From contig RDXO01000028.1 in NCBI GenBank assembly GCA_004292675.1, positions 1 to 36,705 of the forward strand: a stretch of DNA of 36,705 bases. The letters are read 5' to 3'. Numbering within the stretch: the first letter of the stretch is position 1; the number at the start of each line of letters is the position of its first letter. Of the stretch, positions 9,055-16,510 are shown one piece after another. This DNA is from Alphaproteobacteria bacterium. GTDB taxonomy: Bacteria; Pseudomonadota; Alphaproteobacteria; Rickettsiales; UBA998. The notes beneath the pieces were generated by a model. It saw only the letters and a list, made by a program, of their open reading frames with translations. It was not told where the DNA came from and ran no database searches. The translations under genes were made by a program, and so were the position numbers.

Positions 9055-9996
9055 ATGCACGTATTTCGTCATTATCCTCACACCCCTGAGGCACTAAGAG
9101 GGGCGGTGTTGGCTATAGGTAATTTTGATGGAATGCATCAAGGGCATCGCATGATTATCGAGCAGGCGAAGGCGTGTGCGCAAAAATTGCGCGCCCCGTT
9201 GGTGGTGATGACTTTTCACCCGCATCCACGGCGTTTTTTCTCAAAAGCGACATCGAATTTGGCGATTGAGCATGTGCATCAACGCTTGCGACATATGCGT
9301 GATTTAGGGGTTGATGGGGTGTATCTTGCGCCGTTCAATCAACGATTGGCATCGATGGAAGCAGAAGATTTTATCACGACGATTCTTGTGCAGCATTTGC
9401 GCGTGCGTCATATTATGGTGGGTGAAGATTTTTGCTTTGGGCGTGGACGACGAGGAACGGCCGCGTTGCTCAAGGAATATGCAGCGCATGATGGCTTTGA
9501 TGTGACATGTTTTGCGCCGTTGATGCATCATGATCATATTATTTCATCCTCACTGATTCGACGCTATCTTACCGAAGGGGCGTTGGATAAGGTGAGGGAT
9601 TTGCTCGGGCGACCCTATGAAATTATAGGACGTGTGCAGCATGGGACACGCATCGCAGGGCAGCAACTTGGAACGCCAACCGCCAATATTGCCCTCTATG
9701 GCTTGCATGTGCCACGTTATGGAGTCTATGCCATTCGCTATGCGCGTCACGATAGCCCGACGCAATGGCATGATGGGGTGGCGAATCTTGGAGTTAGTCC
9801 GACTTTTGGGGGCATGGTAACGCCACGGTTGGAAGTGCATAGTTTTTCAGATATGGGTGATGCCTATGGCGCATTGTTGCGTGTTCGTCTTTATGAACAT
9901 ATACGTGATGAAAAATATTTTTCTTCACCAACGGCGTTAAAAGAGCAGATCGTGCGGGATGTAGAAATAGCGAAAGCATCACTTGCGCAGCTATAA
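9055..9996 (+). CDS. ribF: bifunctional riboflavin kinase/FAD synthetase
   Basis: Makes FMN from riboflavin and ATP, then FAD. The N-terminal adenylyltransferase domain shows GNFDGMHQGHRMII from about residue 22, VGEDFCFGRGRRG in the middle, and ISSSLIRRYL. The C-terminal flavokinase domain begins at GRPYEIIGRVQHGTRIAGQQ and contains the LGTPTANI motif. The frame is open back to an ATG at 8992, but that would overlap the upstream gene; family alignment places the N-terminus at MHVFRHYP (9055, 313 aa). An ATG at 9031 is an alternative, and neither has a strong ribosome binding site. The usual neighbours ileS and lspA are not adjacent; lspA is at the other end of the window. Confidence 0.93.
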   Translation: MHVFRHYPHTPEALRGAVLAIGNFDGMHQGHRMIIEQAKACAQKLRAPLVVMTFHPHPRRFFSKATSNLAIEHVHQRLRHMRDLGVDGVYLAPFNQRLASMEAEDFITTILVQHLRVRHIMVGEDFCFGRGRRGTAALLKEYAAHDGFDVTCFAPLMHHDHIISSSLIRRYLTEGALDKVRDLLGRPYEIIGRVQHGTRIAGQQLGTPTANIALYGLHVPRYGVYAIRYARHDSPTQWHDGVANLGVSPTFGGMVTPRLEVHSFSDMGDAYGALLRVRLYEHIRDEKYFSSPTALKEQIVRDVEIAKASLAQL

Positions 9997-10013
9997 CACT
10001 ATAATTTATAGTG
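9997..10013. terminator. short perfect inverted repeat after ribF
   Basis: CACTATAA-T-TTATAGTG directly follows the ribF stop codon. There is no T-run immediately after it. A second small hairpin, ATGCAA/TTGCAT around a T-rich loop, follows at about 10026-10044. Together they could end ribF transcription before rplI, but this is weak. Confidence 0.3.
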
Positions 10014-10062
10014 GAAGCACTATAGATGCAATTTTTTCTTGCATTATGGAAGGAAATCTATT

Positions 10063-10095
10063 AAATAACCTATCTTAAATTTATAAAAAAATAGG
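10063..10095 (+). promoter_or_regulatory. AT-rich leader hairpin before rplI
   Basis: AAATAACCTATCTT (10063-10076), identical to a segment in front of gatB, contains CCTAT that can pair with ATAGG at about 10091-10095. That ATAGG is the only Shine-Dalgarno-like sequence before the rplI ATG at 10104, so the hairpin could mask it. The pairing is only about five bases with a long AT loop, so a regulatory role is speculative. Confidence 0.3.
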
Positions 10096-10103
10096 CAAAA
10101 ATT

Positions 10104-10553
10104 ATGGACGTTATCTTATTAGAACATGTAGCACGCCTTGGTGCTGTGGGTGATGTTGTTGGTGTGAAAGGTGGCTATGGGCGCAATTTCTTGATTCCAC
10201 AAGGAAAAGCATTGCGCGCCACAAAAAAGAATGTCGAGGATTTTGCCGCGAGAAAAGAAGCATTGTTGAAGCAAAATGCTGAATTGCGTGCTGCTGCAGA
10301 AAAAAATGCCGCTACTCTTGGTGACTTGGCAGTGAAAATTGTGCGTCAGGCAAGTGAAGATGGACGTTTGTTTGGATCGGTGGGTGTGCGTGATGTGGTT
10401 GCTGCATTGGTGCAGGGCGGGCATGTATTTGACCGCACACAAGTAGATTTGGATGGTGTGGTAAAATCATTGGGTGTGTTCCATGCAACAATTCGTTTGC
10501 ACCCTGAAGTGCGCGTTAAATGCCGTATCGATGTCGTGCGTAATGCAGACTAA
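10104..10553 (+). CDS. rplI: 50S ribosomal protein L9
   Basis: Binds 23S rRNA at the base of the L1 stalk. The N-terminal domain is unmistakable: MDVILLEHVARLGAVGDVV followed by VKGGYGRNFLIPQGKALRAT. It is joined by a long charged helix (about 45-75) to the C-terminal domain ending in ATIRLHPEVRVKCRIDVV. Length 149 aa is standard. L9 is usually third in an rpsF-rpsR-rplI operon; here neither rpsF nor rpsR is upstream, ribF is. A classic terminator follows the stop. Confidence 0.97.
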   Translation: MDVILLEHVARLGAVGDVVGVKGGYGRNFLIPQGKALRATKKNVEDFAARKEALLKQNAELRAAAEKNAATLGDLAVKIVRQASEDGRLFGSVGVRDVVAALVQGGHVFDRTQVDLDGVVKSLGVFHATIRLHPEVRVKCRIDVVRNAD

Positions 10554-10567
10554 ATAACCCATCATTG

Positions 10568-10604
10568 AAAAACGCCATAGATTTTATTTCTATGGCGTTT
10601 TTTT
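10568..10604 (+). terminator. intrinsic terminator of rplI
   Basis: A stem of AAACGCCATAG and CTATGGCGTTT around a nine-base AT loop, ending in a run of seven T, lies 15 bases after the rplI stop codon. This is the clearest Rho-independent terminator in the window. Confidence 0.9.
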
Positions 10605-10636
10605 GTAGAGAGTTCTTACATAATTTTTAGTTTTTT

Positions 10637-10707
10637 TCATACCCTTGATAAGCGGTTATCTATAACGACTATTGTTACTGGATTCCTGCTCTTAAGCAGG
10701 AATGACG
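10637..10707 (-). repeat. REP-like intergenic element, copy 2 of 2
   Basis: Inverted relative to the copy at 5941-6011. Its minus-strand reading begins CGTCATTCCTGC, then GCAGGAATCCAG, and continues with the same tail ending in GGTATGA. It lies between the rplI terminator and the 3' end of the OmpA-type lipoprotein gene. The loop bases between the palindrome arms differ from copy 1 while the arms are kept, as expected if the hairpin matters. Confidence 0.8.
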
Positions 10708-10718
10708 AATGTGTAAAT

Positions 10719-11228
10719 CTATTGCGCTTTATTCTCAATAAATATCTCTACGCGACGATTGCGTGGTTCTTTGACATTATCATCCGTCGCAATGGCAAGA
10801 TCGCTTTCACCAAAGGCGAAGATTTGCATCATCTGATAGGGTAGACCAAATTGTTCCAGCATCGCACGAACGCGTTGGGCGCGACGTTCCGAAAGCCGTA
10901 AATTATACTCATCTGATCCTGAACTATCCGTATGTCCATTAAGCATAATCTGTTGCGGTTGTGCCACATGTTGTTGTGTAATGGTTGCCGCGATTTCCTT
11001 AAGTTTCTGCTCTCCCGTTGCATCCAACAAAGCGCGATCCCACTCAAAATAGAGCTGGTAGGAATTAGGGATGACCTGTTCTTTTGGTAGGGGAGCAGGG
11101 GCAGGGGGGGTAGGTACGGTTGAAGTGGAAGAAGTAGAAGTAGAAGTAGAAGAAGTGCTGCTGCACGCGCCTAACATCAGCACCATACAGCATAATCCCC
11201 AAGGGGCGAACATTGATTTTTTGATCAT
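10719..11228 (-). CDS. OmpA/Pal-family peptidoglycan-associated lipoprotein
   Basis: Predicted outer-membrane lipoprotein that holds peptidoglycan. A lipoprotein signal ends in the lipobox LGAC with lipidated C22. A low-complexity Ser/Thr stretch (about 23-37) and a Pro-rich linker follow. The OmpA-like domain begins near 55, with NGHTDSSGSDEYNLRLSERR as the peptidoglycan-binding core and NRRVEIFI near the end. It resembles Pal, but the Tol genes normally beside pal are not here, so it may be another OmpA-type lipoprotein. The Ser/Thr linker is encoded by a six-base repeat (11121-11155), allowing in-frame length change. A C7 run lies in the linker as well. Confidence 0.88.
   Translation of the reverse strand: MIKKSMFAPWGLCCMVLMLGACSSTSSTSTSTSSTSTVPTPPAPAPLPKEQVIPNSYQLYFEWDRALLDATGEQKLKEIAATITQQHVAQPQQIMLNGHTDSSGSDEYNLRLSERRAQRVRAMLEQFGLPYQMMQIFAFGESDLAIATDDNVKEPRNRRVEIFIENKAQ
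11121..11155 (-). repeat. hexanucleotide repeat encoding the Ser/Thr linker
   Basis: Repeats of GTAGAA (plus strand) and close variants encode alternating Ser and Thr just after the lipidated cysteine of the OmpA-type lipoprotein. Expansion or loss of units would keep the frame and only change linker length. Confidence 0.75.
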
Positions 11229-11363
11229 AAGCCTTATCTATAGAAACCCATAGGCGATTTGCTAGAAAAATATGCATTATGTGCGATAATGCTTGCTTTT
11301 TTTTCGTAACTGGGCTAACGAGCAACCATACCAATAGTTTTATTTTTTACAGCGAGAACATTT

Positions 11364-11783
11364 ATGAAAGAACGTACTTTTTCGATTATCAAGCCCGATG
11401 CAACGCAGCGCAACCTCACAGGGAAAATCAATGCTTTTCTTGAAGAGCATGGATTTCGCATTATTGCACAAAAACGCATACATTTGAGCCGTCGTGAAGC
11501 ATCACAATTTTATGCGGTGCATAAGGATCGCCCTTTCTTTGGTGAATTGGTAGAATATATGGTGTCTCAGCCTGTGGTAGTGCAGGTTCTGGAGGCGGAT
11601 GATGCAGTAACAAAATATCGTGAAGTGATGGGCGCAACGAATCCTAAAGATGCGACCGATGGTACGATCCGTAAATTGTTCGGTGAATCTATCGAGCGTA
11701 ATTCTGTGCATGGATCAGACAGCAAAGAAAATGCAGCGATTGAAATTGCCTTTTTCTTTAGCGGCACAGAAATCGTAGGTTAA
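11364..11783 (+). CDS. ndk: nucleoside diphosphate kinase
   Basis: Transfers the gamma phosphate from ATP to other (deoxy)nucleoside diphosphates through a phosphohistidine. [17 protein letters not shown] is the canonical N-terminus. The active-site histidine is H116 in NSVHGSDS, and [15 protein letters not shown] is the nucleotide-binding loop. Length 139 aa is normal. The gene is divergent from the OmpA-type lipoprotein, with a 135-base spacer, and is followed by a large stem-loop. Confidence 0.97.
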   Translation: MKERTFSIIKPDATQRNLTGKINAFLEEHGFRIIAQKRIHLSRREASQFYAVHKDRPFFGELVEYMVSQPVVVQVLEADDAVTKYREVMGATNPKDATDGTIRKLFGESIERNSVHGSDSKENAAIEIAFFFSGTEIVG

Positions 11784-11803
11784 TCCTATAGCATTGTTGC
11801 GAT

Positions 11804-11853
11804 AGAGCGCGAGTCATAGAGTTAGTTGCACTAAACTTTATGACTCGCGCTCT
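11804..11853. terminator. 15-bp perfect stem-loop after ndk
   Basis: AGAGCGCGAGTCATA (11804-11818) pairs perfectly with TATGACTCGCGCTCT (11839-11853). The 20-base loop can partly pair further (AGTTAGT with ACTAAACT). It sits 20 bases after the ndk stop. The stem is long enough to act as an RNA end or transcription stop, but there is no T-run, so it may instead belong to a repeat family. Confidence 0.5.
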
Positions 11854-11894
11854 CATTGCTTGCATATGCTGCTATTTTATCCTAGGGTAGCATC

Positions 11895-13082
11895 ATGAAT
11901 GGAATCTATAGTTTATGTTGCGCCTCAACATGGCGCGGTCGTCGTTATTTGGTGTCGCCCTTGGTGGATATGATGTTTGCTGGTGGGGCAGCGTTTGTGA
12001 TTGTCCCGTTGTTATTTTGGATGTTTCCGCTGGATGCGAACGGTACATCAGGCTACATGCAAATATATGTTGCGTCTGTGGTGTTTATGTTTCTTGCACA
12101 TATTGTGAATCATCCGCACTTTATGGCATCTTATTATTTGATGTATGATGATTTTAAGAACAAAATTGCTATGCATCGGCGCGAACGCTCCCATATGGCG
12201 TGGCGTTATCTGTTTGCAGGGGTGATAGTCCCCGTGATTTTGATCGGATATTTTATCTATGCTTTTATAGCGCAAGATAATGATATTTTCGCATGGGGTG
12301 TATATGTGCTATTCTTTACCGTGGGATGGCATTATGCTAAGCAGGCTTTTGGCGTGATGTTGGTGCTTTCTGCCCTTAAAGGAGTCTATTATGGACGCTT
12401 GACGCGACGCATTTTGTGGATTAATGCCATGTTGGTGTGGTTCAAAACATGGTTGGGGGGCAATCTGTATGTGCCTAATGTGGTGTACCAACCGATGAAT
12501 TATCAGGGTGTGTCCTTTAACAATTTGCAGATTCATATCACGCCCATGATGATGGATGTTTTGAATGGCTTTTTATGGCTCTATGGGGGGCTTTCGCTGC
12601 TTCTAGTGGTATATGTTGCGATCAAGCAACGCATAAGACCGTCTTTGTGCGCGCTGCTGGGGTATTCCTCAATGTACAGCCTGTTGCTCTTTTCCTATTA
12701 TCATCCATTATGGGCATATATGACACCATTCTTTCATTCAGGGCAATATTTGCTGTTTGTGATAGCCTATAAGCGTGGTGAGCATCACCATCATATCAAT
12801 GATCTCCATATGCCTATAGAGCAAAGCCGTGATCAGATAAAACGCTTTGTGGGGGTGTGTTTTATTATGGGGCTGTTATCCTTTAAGGGCATACCGGGAA
12901 CAATGGAATGGCTAACGGATAGCCATGCCTTGCGCGCTGTTGGTATTATGCTGCCGTTCATCTATGCATTTGACATTTTTATCAATGTGCATCACTATTT
13001 TATTGATAATGTGCTGTGGCGCAAAGATAACCCGAAAGTAGGGCGTTATCTTTTTTATAAAACGACAACGCCATCTTCCTGA
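11895..13082 (+). CDS. histidine-rich polytopic membrane protein of unknown function, 395 aa
   Basis: I do not recognise the function. About eight to ten hydrophobic segments are visible (for example 29-46, 57-70, 106-126, 131-143, 226-243, 253-270, 283-292, 318-330, 348-364). Histidines sit at or next to the membrane segments in motif-like settings: H69 and H73/H75 (AHIVNHPHF), H146 ([10 protein letters not shown]), H270, H281 (FFHSGQY), and H366/H367 with D371 ([13 protein letters not shown]). Such an arrangement resembles membrane enzymes that bind metal with clustered His, for example desaturase- or Brp/Blh-like proteins, but no family can be named. An HHHH run at 297-300 is in a loop. 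The 3' end overlaps the purM 3' end by 28 bases, convergently. Confidence 0.8.
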   Translation: MNGIYSLCCASTWRGRRYLVSPLVDMMFAGGAAFVIVPLLFWMFPLDANGTSGYMQIYVASVVFMFLAHIVNHPHFMASYYLMYDDFKNKIAMHRRERSHMAWRYLFAGVIVPVILIGYFIYAFIAQDNDIFAWGVYVLFFTVGWHYAKQAFGVMLVLSALKGVYYGRLTRRILWINAMLVWFKTWLGGNLYVPNVVYQPMNYQGVSFNNLQIHITPMMMDVLNGFLWLYGGLSLLLVVYVAIKQRIRPSLCALLGYSSMYSLLLFSYYHPLWAYMTPFFHSGQYLLFVIAYKRGEHHHHINDLHMPIEQSRDQIKRFVGVCFIMGLLSFKGIPGTMEWLTDSHALRAVGIMLPFIYAFDIFINVHHYFIDNVLWRKDNPKVGRYLFYKTTTPSS

Positions 13083-14110
13083 CGCATCTGTAACGTGCCG
13101 AGATCAAACACCGTCTCACCAGCTTGCTCAAGCTGCTGACGCACCTGCGCCACCTGATCGGGTGCTACCACCAAGACCAAACCAACACCCGCATTGAAGG
13201 TGGTCAATAATTCTGTGGTGGAAAGTGAACCGATGCGTTGCAACCACGCAAAAATGGGTGGCACGTTCCATGCACTCAGATGAATATGTGCTGCGAGATG
13301 CGCAGGCAATATACGCGGAAGATTCTCAATAAGTCCGCCACCTGTAATATGCGCACAGCCTTTTATTGCATCACTCTTTTGCATTACGGGTAAGCAACTT
13401 TTAATGTAGAGACGTGTTGGTGTGAGGAGTGATACACCCACGGTTGACGATGCATCCCACGGGGCAGAATCATTATAAGATAGTCCCTCTTGCTCTATCA
13501 ATTTGCGCACCAAGGAATAGCCATTACTATGCACGCCACTAGATGCCAAGCCAAGGAGAATGTCGCCTTCCTGCATCAAGTCTAGGCGCGGTAAAAGGCG
13601 ATCACGGTTCACTGCCCCAACAACAAAGCCCGCTAAATCATAATCGCCACCTGCATATAATCCGGGCATTTCTGCCGTCTCACCACCAATAAGGGCGCAT
13701 CCCGCTTCGGCACAGCCACGGGCAATGCCCGCAACGACATCCGCTGCATCATCCACATTGAGCGATCCGCACGCATAATAATCAAGGAAAAAAAGCGGTT
13801 CTGCACCTTGCGCGAGCAAATCATTCACGCACATGGCTACTAAATCAATGCCAATCGTATTATGAATCGCCATGGTATGCGCGATTTTTAGTTTTGTCCC
13901 TACGCCGTCGGTTGCGCCAACAAGCAAGGCATCCTCATATCCTGCTGCCTTGAGGTCAAATAATCCACCAAAGCCGCCAATCGTACCCATCATGCCTGCA
14001 CGACGTGTCGAGGCTACGGCAGGCTTAATACGTTCAACAAGCGCGTTACCTGCGTCAATATCAACACCAGCAGCGATATAAGCAGAGATTTTTTTGTCTT
14101 TTTTCGTCAT
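13055..14110 (-). CDS. purM: phosphoribosylformylglycinamidine cyclo-ligase
   Basis: Closes the imidazole ring of aminoimidazole ribonucleotide (AIR) in purine synthesis, using ATP. Family signatures in order: [13 protein letters not shown] (about 65-77), [59 protein letters not shown], and [16 protein letters not shown]. The length, 351 aa, is typical. purN, the usual downstream partner, is absent; instead purM converges with and overlaps the membrane protein gene. It is divergent from the DUF2066 gene, with only 40 bases between starts. Confidence 0.97.
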   Translation of the reverse strand: MTKKDKKISAYIAAGVDIDAGNALVERIKPAVASTRRAGMMGTIGGFGGLFDLKAAGYEDALLVGATDGVGTKLKIAHTMAIHNTIGIDLVAMCVNDLLAQGAEPLFFLDYYACGSLNVDDAADVVAGIARGCAEAGCALIGGETAEMPGLYAGGDYDLAGFVVGAVNRDRLLPRLDLMQEGDILLGLASSGVHSNGYSLVRKLIEQEGLSYNDSAPWDASSTVGVSLLTPTRLYIKSCLPVMQKSDAIKGCAHITGGGLIENLPRILPAHLAAHIHLSAWNVPPIFAWLQRIGSLSTTELLTTFNAGVGLVLVVAPDQVAQVRQQLEQAGETVFDLGTLQMRQEDGVVVL

Positions 14111-14150
14111 AATAATTGCATCATCATTGGTTATAACGTATGGATAAACT

Positions 14151-15320
14151 ATGCAACGTTTTTGTCAACCGAATATCACATTGTTGGTGCGCTTTTTTCT
14201 CATTCTGCTGCTGGGGCTGCTGCTGCATCCTGCAGGAAGTGTTGCGCAAACTAGTATGGATTTGGTTGAGGAAAAGAAAGCCCCAACGACGGTTGATGTG
14301 ATGGTGACGGTGAGTTCTTCAGGAAAAACGGTTGAGGAAGCACGCAAAAAAGCTATTTTGGCGGGTGAACGGCAGGCTTTTTATAAAGCACTGGTGATGC
14401 TATCCAAGGATAAAGCACGCGATATTTATCGTAGTGTGCGCAATAATAATTTGGATCGCTATGTGCAATCCTTTACCGTGACGCGGGAAGTGGAAAAACC
14501 TGATGCTTTTGAGGCGGATATTGTCTATCGTTTTCATCATAATTTGATGGATGGGCTGGTTGCGGTGCAATATGGCATGTTGGGGCAGGATCTCTCTACT
14601 CCTGAAGGTGATGGTTTATTGATTATATCTGTTTTGCGTAATGATGATGTGTTGCTGACGTTTCAAGAGGGTAATCAGTGGCGTTCGATTATGAATAATG
14701 TCGCTTTAGAAGTGGGGCAAGGGTTGCTTATTACGCCGTTTGGTGATCCGCGTGATATGGCGTTGCTCTCCGATGAAGTGCTGATTGCAGCGGAAAAAGA
14801 ATCGTTGATGAAAGTGGCACGTCGTTATGGTACGCGTAATATCGTGATTGTGACGGCACGTGTGATTGAGCCTCAAAAAACTACTAATCCTTTGGTTGTT
14901 GAAGTGGGTTTGCGTAAAGTTGGGGAAAGTTCTAAGAATGAACGTATTGTGCGCTTCAAAGCCCTAAGTCCCGATGAAACTCACGATGTGTTATTTTCAC
15001 GCGCTGCACGGGAAATATGCTTGCAATTACGCGCATCACTGAAAGATTATAGCCTATTTGCGGATGAAGATGCTGAGAAAATTAAGCCTTTGGTTATCCG
15101 CGCTGAGTTCCGTAGTGGTAGGCAGTGGCGTACCATTCAGAAAATGTTGTTGAATATCGAGGGGGTTGAATCTAAAGCCCTTCGTGCCTTATCTCCCGAT
15201 TTCGCGCAAATGACGATGATGTATCGCGGAACGTCTGATCCTATCAAACAATCGTTACTCGCGCAAGGGCTAGAAGTCAATGATTCAAAGGAATATTGGG
15301 TGGTACGCCTCCCAGAATAA
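14151..15320 (+). CDS. DUF2066 domain-containing exported protein
   Basis: Exported protein of unknown molecular function. A signal peptide is evident (positive start, then [19 protein letters not shown]; cleavage probably near residue 32). The conserved block [32 protein letters not shown] and the following ~90 residues match the N-terminal part of DUF2066 proteins. These sit beside purM and an AI-2E family permease in many proteobacteria, exactly as here. The C-terminal half is alpha/beta without recognisable catalytic residues. The AI-2E gene starts six bases after the stop, so the two are probably one transcript. Confidence 0.85.
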   Translation: MQRFCQPNITLLVRFFLILLLGLLLHPAGSVAQTSMDLVEEKKAPTTVDVMVTVSSSGKTVEEARKKAILAGERQAFYKALVMLSKDKARDIYRSVRNNNLDRYVQSFTVTREVEKPDAFEADIVYRFHHNLMDGLVAVQYGMLGQDLSTPEGDGLLIISVLRNDDVLLTFQEGNQWRSIMNNVALEVGQGLLITPFGDPRDMALLSDEVLIAAEKESLMKVARRYGTRNIVIVTARVIEPQKTTNPLVVEVGLRKVGESSKNERIVRFKALSPDETHDVLFSRAAREICLQLRASLKDYSLFADEDAEKIKPLVIRAEFRSGRQWRTIQKMLLNIEGVESKALRALSPDFAQMTMMYRGTSDPIKQSLLAQGLEVNDSKEYWVVRLPE

Positions 15321-15326
15321 TCGCTT

Positions 15327-16406
15327 ATGATACGCAGCAATTCTACTATTATTTTTTGGATTCTTATCGCCTGTTTGGTGGGATATTTTATCGATCTCAT
15401 CAGCCCCGTGCTGTTGCCTTTTGTGCTTGGCTTGGGGGTTGCCTATGTGCTTGATCCGTTTACGGATCGGTTGGAGCGTTTAGGCTTGAGTCGCACGGTG
15501 GCAACGGCGGTCATATGTGGGATCTTCGCGCTTGCTGTGGTGGTGCTTTTCTTGATTGTCGTGCCGTTGGTGGTGGATCAAATACGTGGTTTGATTGAGG
15601 AGTTCCCCTATTATTTGGAAGTTGCGCGATCAGAGGTTGCCCCCTATTTGAAGCAATGGGGCGTGAAATCGCATATGTATAGCAAGAAGGCACTGCAAGA
15701 TTTTTTGACAGAACAAGCAGGAGGAGGGACAGGGCAAGATATGGTGCTGAAAGTCGCACGCGGGGTGCTGAAATCAGGTTTGGCGTTGGTGAATATTGCT
15801 GCATTATTCGTCATTACTCCCGTGGTATCCTTCTATTTGCTGCGTGATTGGGATGTGATGGTGGCGCGCATTGATACGTTATTGCCTCGTCCGTATGCTC
15901 CTGTCATCCGCGAGCAGCTTGCGATTGTTGATCGTACCTTGGCGGCGTTTGTGCGTGGGCAGATTAATGTGATTATCGTTTTGGTGTTGTATTACAGTGT
16001 CGCGCTTACCATAGCGGGCTTGCCGAATAGCTTATTGGTAGCATTGGTGGCGGGATGTATGGTGGTCATTCCGTATGTGGGAACGATTGTGAGTGGCAGC
16101 CTTGCGCTTGGGCTTGCTTATGTGCAGGTTGATCAGCCGAATTTGCTTTTTATTGTGCTAGGGATTTTTATCATTGGGCAAATGTTTGAAGGCTATTTTC
16201 TCACACCGAGATTGATTGGTACGTCGGTTGGACTCAATCCTATTTGGATTATTTTTGGGATGATGGCAGGTGGTGCAATTATGGGCTTTGTCGGGATTTT
16301 GATCGCCGTTCCCTTAACGGCGGTGATGGGTGTGGTGATTCGCTTTGCGGTGGCTGAATATCTCAAAAGTCGTTATTATACGGGGGCGAATACGCCGAAT
16401 CTTTAG
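15327..16406 (+). CDS. AI-2E family transporter (PerM/TqsA-like permease)
   Basis: Polytopic inner-membrane protein of the AI-2E exporter/PerM family; substrates of most members are unknown. Hydrophobic segments flank a central soluble region (about 85-150). The family's most conserved region is present: LPNSLLVALVAGCMVVIPYVGTI, then FEGYFLTPRLIGTSVGLNPI and FVGILIAVPLTAVMGVVIRF. Length 359 aa is standard. The close linkage to the DUF2066 gene and nearby purM is a conserved neighbourhood, but the shared role is not known. In related genomes a DnaA/Hda-type gene often follows; here a sugar transporter gene does. Confidence 0.9.
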   Translation: MIRSNSTIIFWILIACLVGYFIDLISPVLLPFVLGLGVAYVLDPFTDRLERLGLSRTVATAVICGIFALAVVVLFLIVVPLVVDQIRGLIEEFPYYLEVARSEVAPYLKQWGVKSHMYSKKALQDFLTEQAGGGTGQDMVLKVARGVLKSGLALVNIAALFVITPVVSFYLLRDWDVMVARIDTLLPRPYAPVIREQLAIVDRTLAAFVRGQINVIIVLVLYYSVALTIAGLPNSLLVALVAGCMVVIPYVGTIVSGSLALGLAYVQVDQPNLLFIVLGIFIIGQMFEGYFLTPRLIGTSVGLNPIWIIFGMMAGGAIMGFVGILIAVPLTAVMGVVIRFAVAEYLKSRYYTGANTPNL

Positions 16407-16441
16407 CCATTCTTTGTCATACGATCTTCATATAAAAAAAG

Positions 16442-16469
16442 TTGCAATTAGCATTTTTATGACTATAAT
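16442..16469 (+). promoter_or_regulatory. predicted sigma-70 promoter of the sugar uptake operon
   Basis: TTGCAA (16442-16447) and a perfect TATAAT (16464-16469) are separated by 16 bases, 42 bases before the transporter start. This is one of the two best promoters in the window. Transcription would begin at about 16476, at the edge of the palindrome 16475-16490. Confidence 0.65.
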
Positions 16470-16474
16470 CCATT

Positions 16475-16490
16475 GTTATTAATTAATAAC
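16475..16490. promoter_or_regulatory. perfect 16-bp palindrome, candidate operator
   Basis: GTTATTAATTAATAAC reads the same on both strands and covers the predicted transcription start of the MFS/alpha-glucosidase unit. CATTG at 16471 and CAATG at about 16496 extend the symmetry imperfectly. A repressor bound here would block initiation. No regulator gene is adjacent, and the site is AT-rich, so chance is possible. Confidence 0.4.
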
Positions 16491-16510
16491 TTCTTCAATG
16501 GAATTGTGCA

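Noticed and set aside
16475..16490. Origin or att site reading of the AT-rich palindrome
   Set aside because: No DnaA boxes, integrase gene or flanking direct repeats; a promoter operator is the simpler reading.
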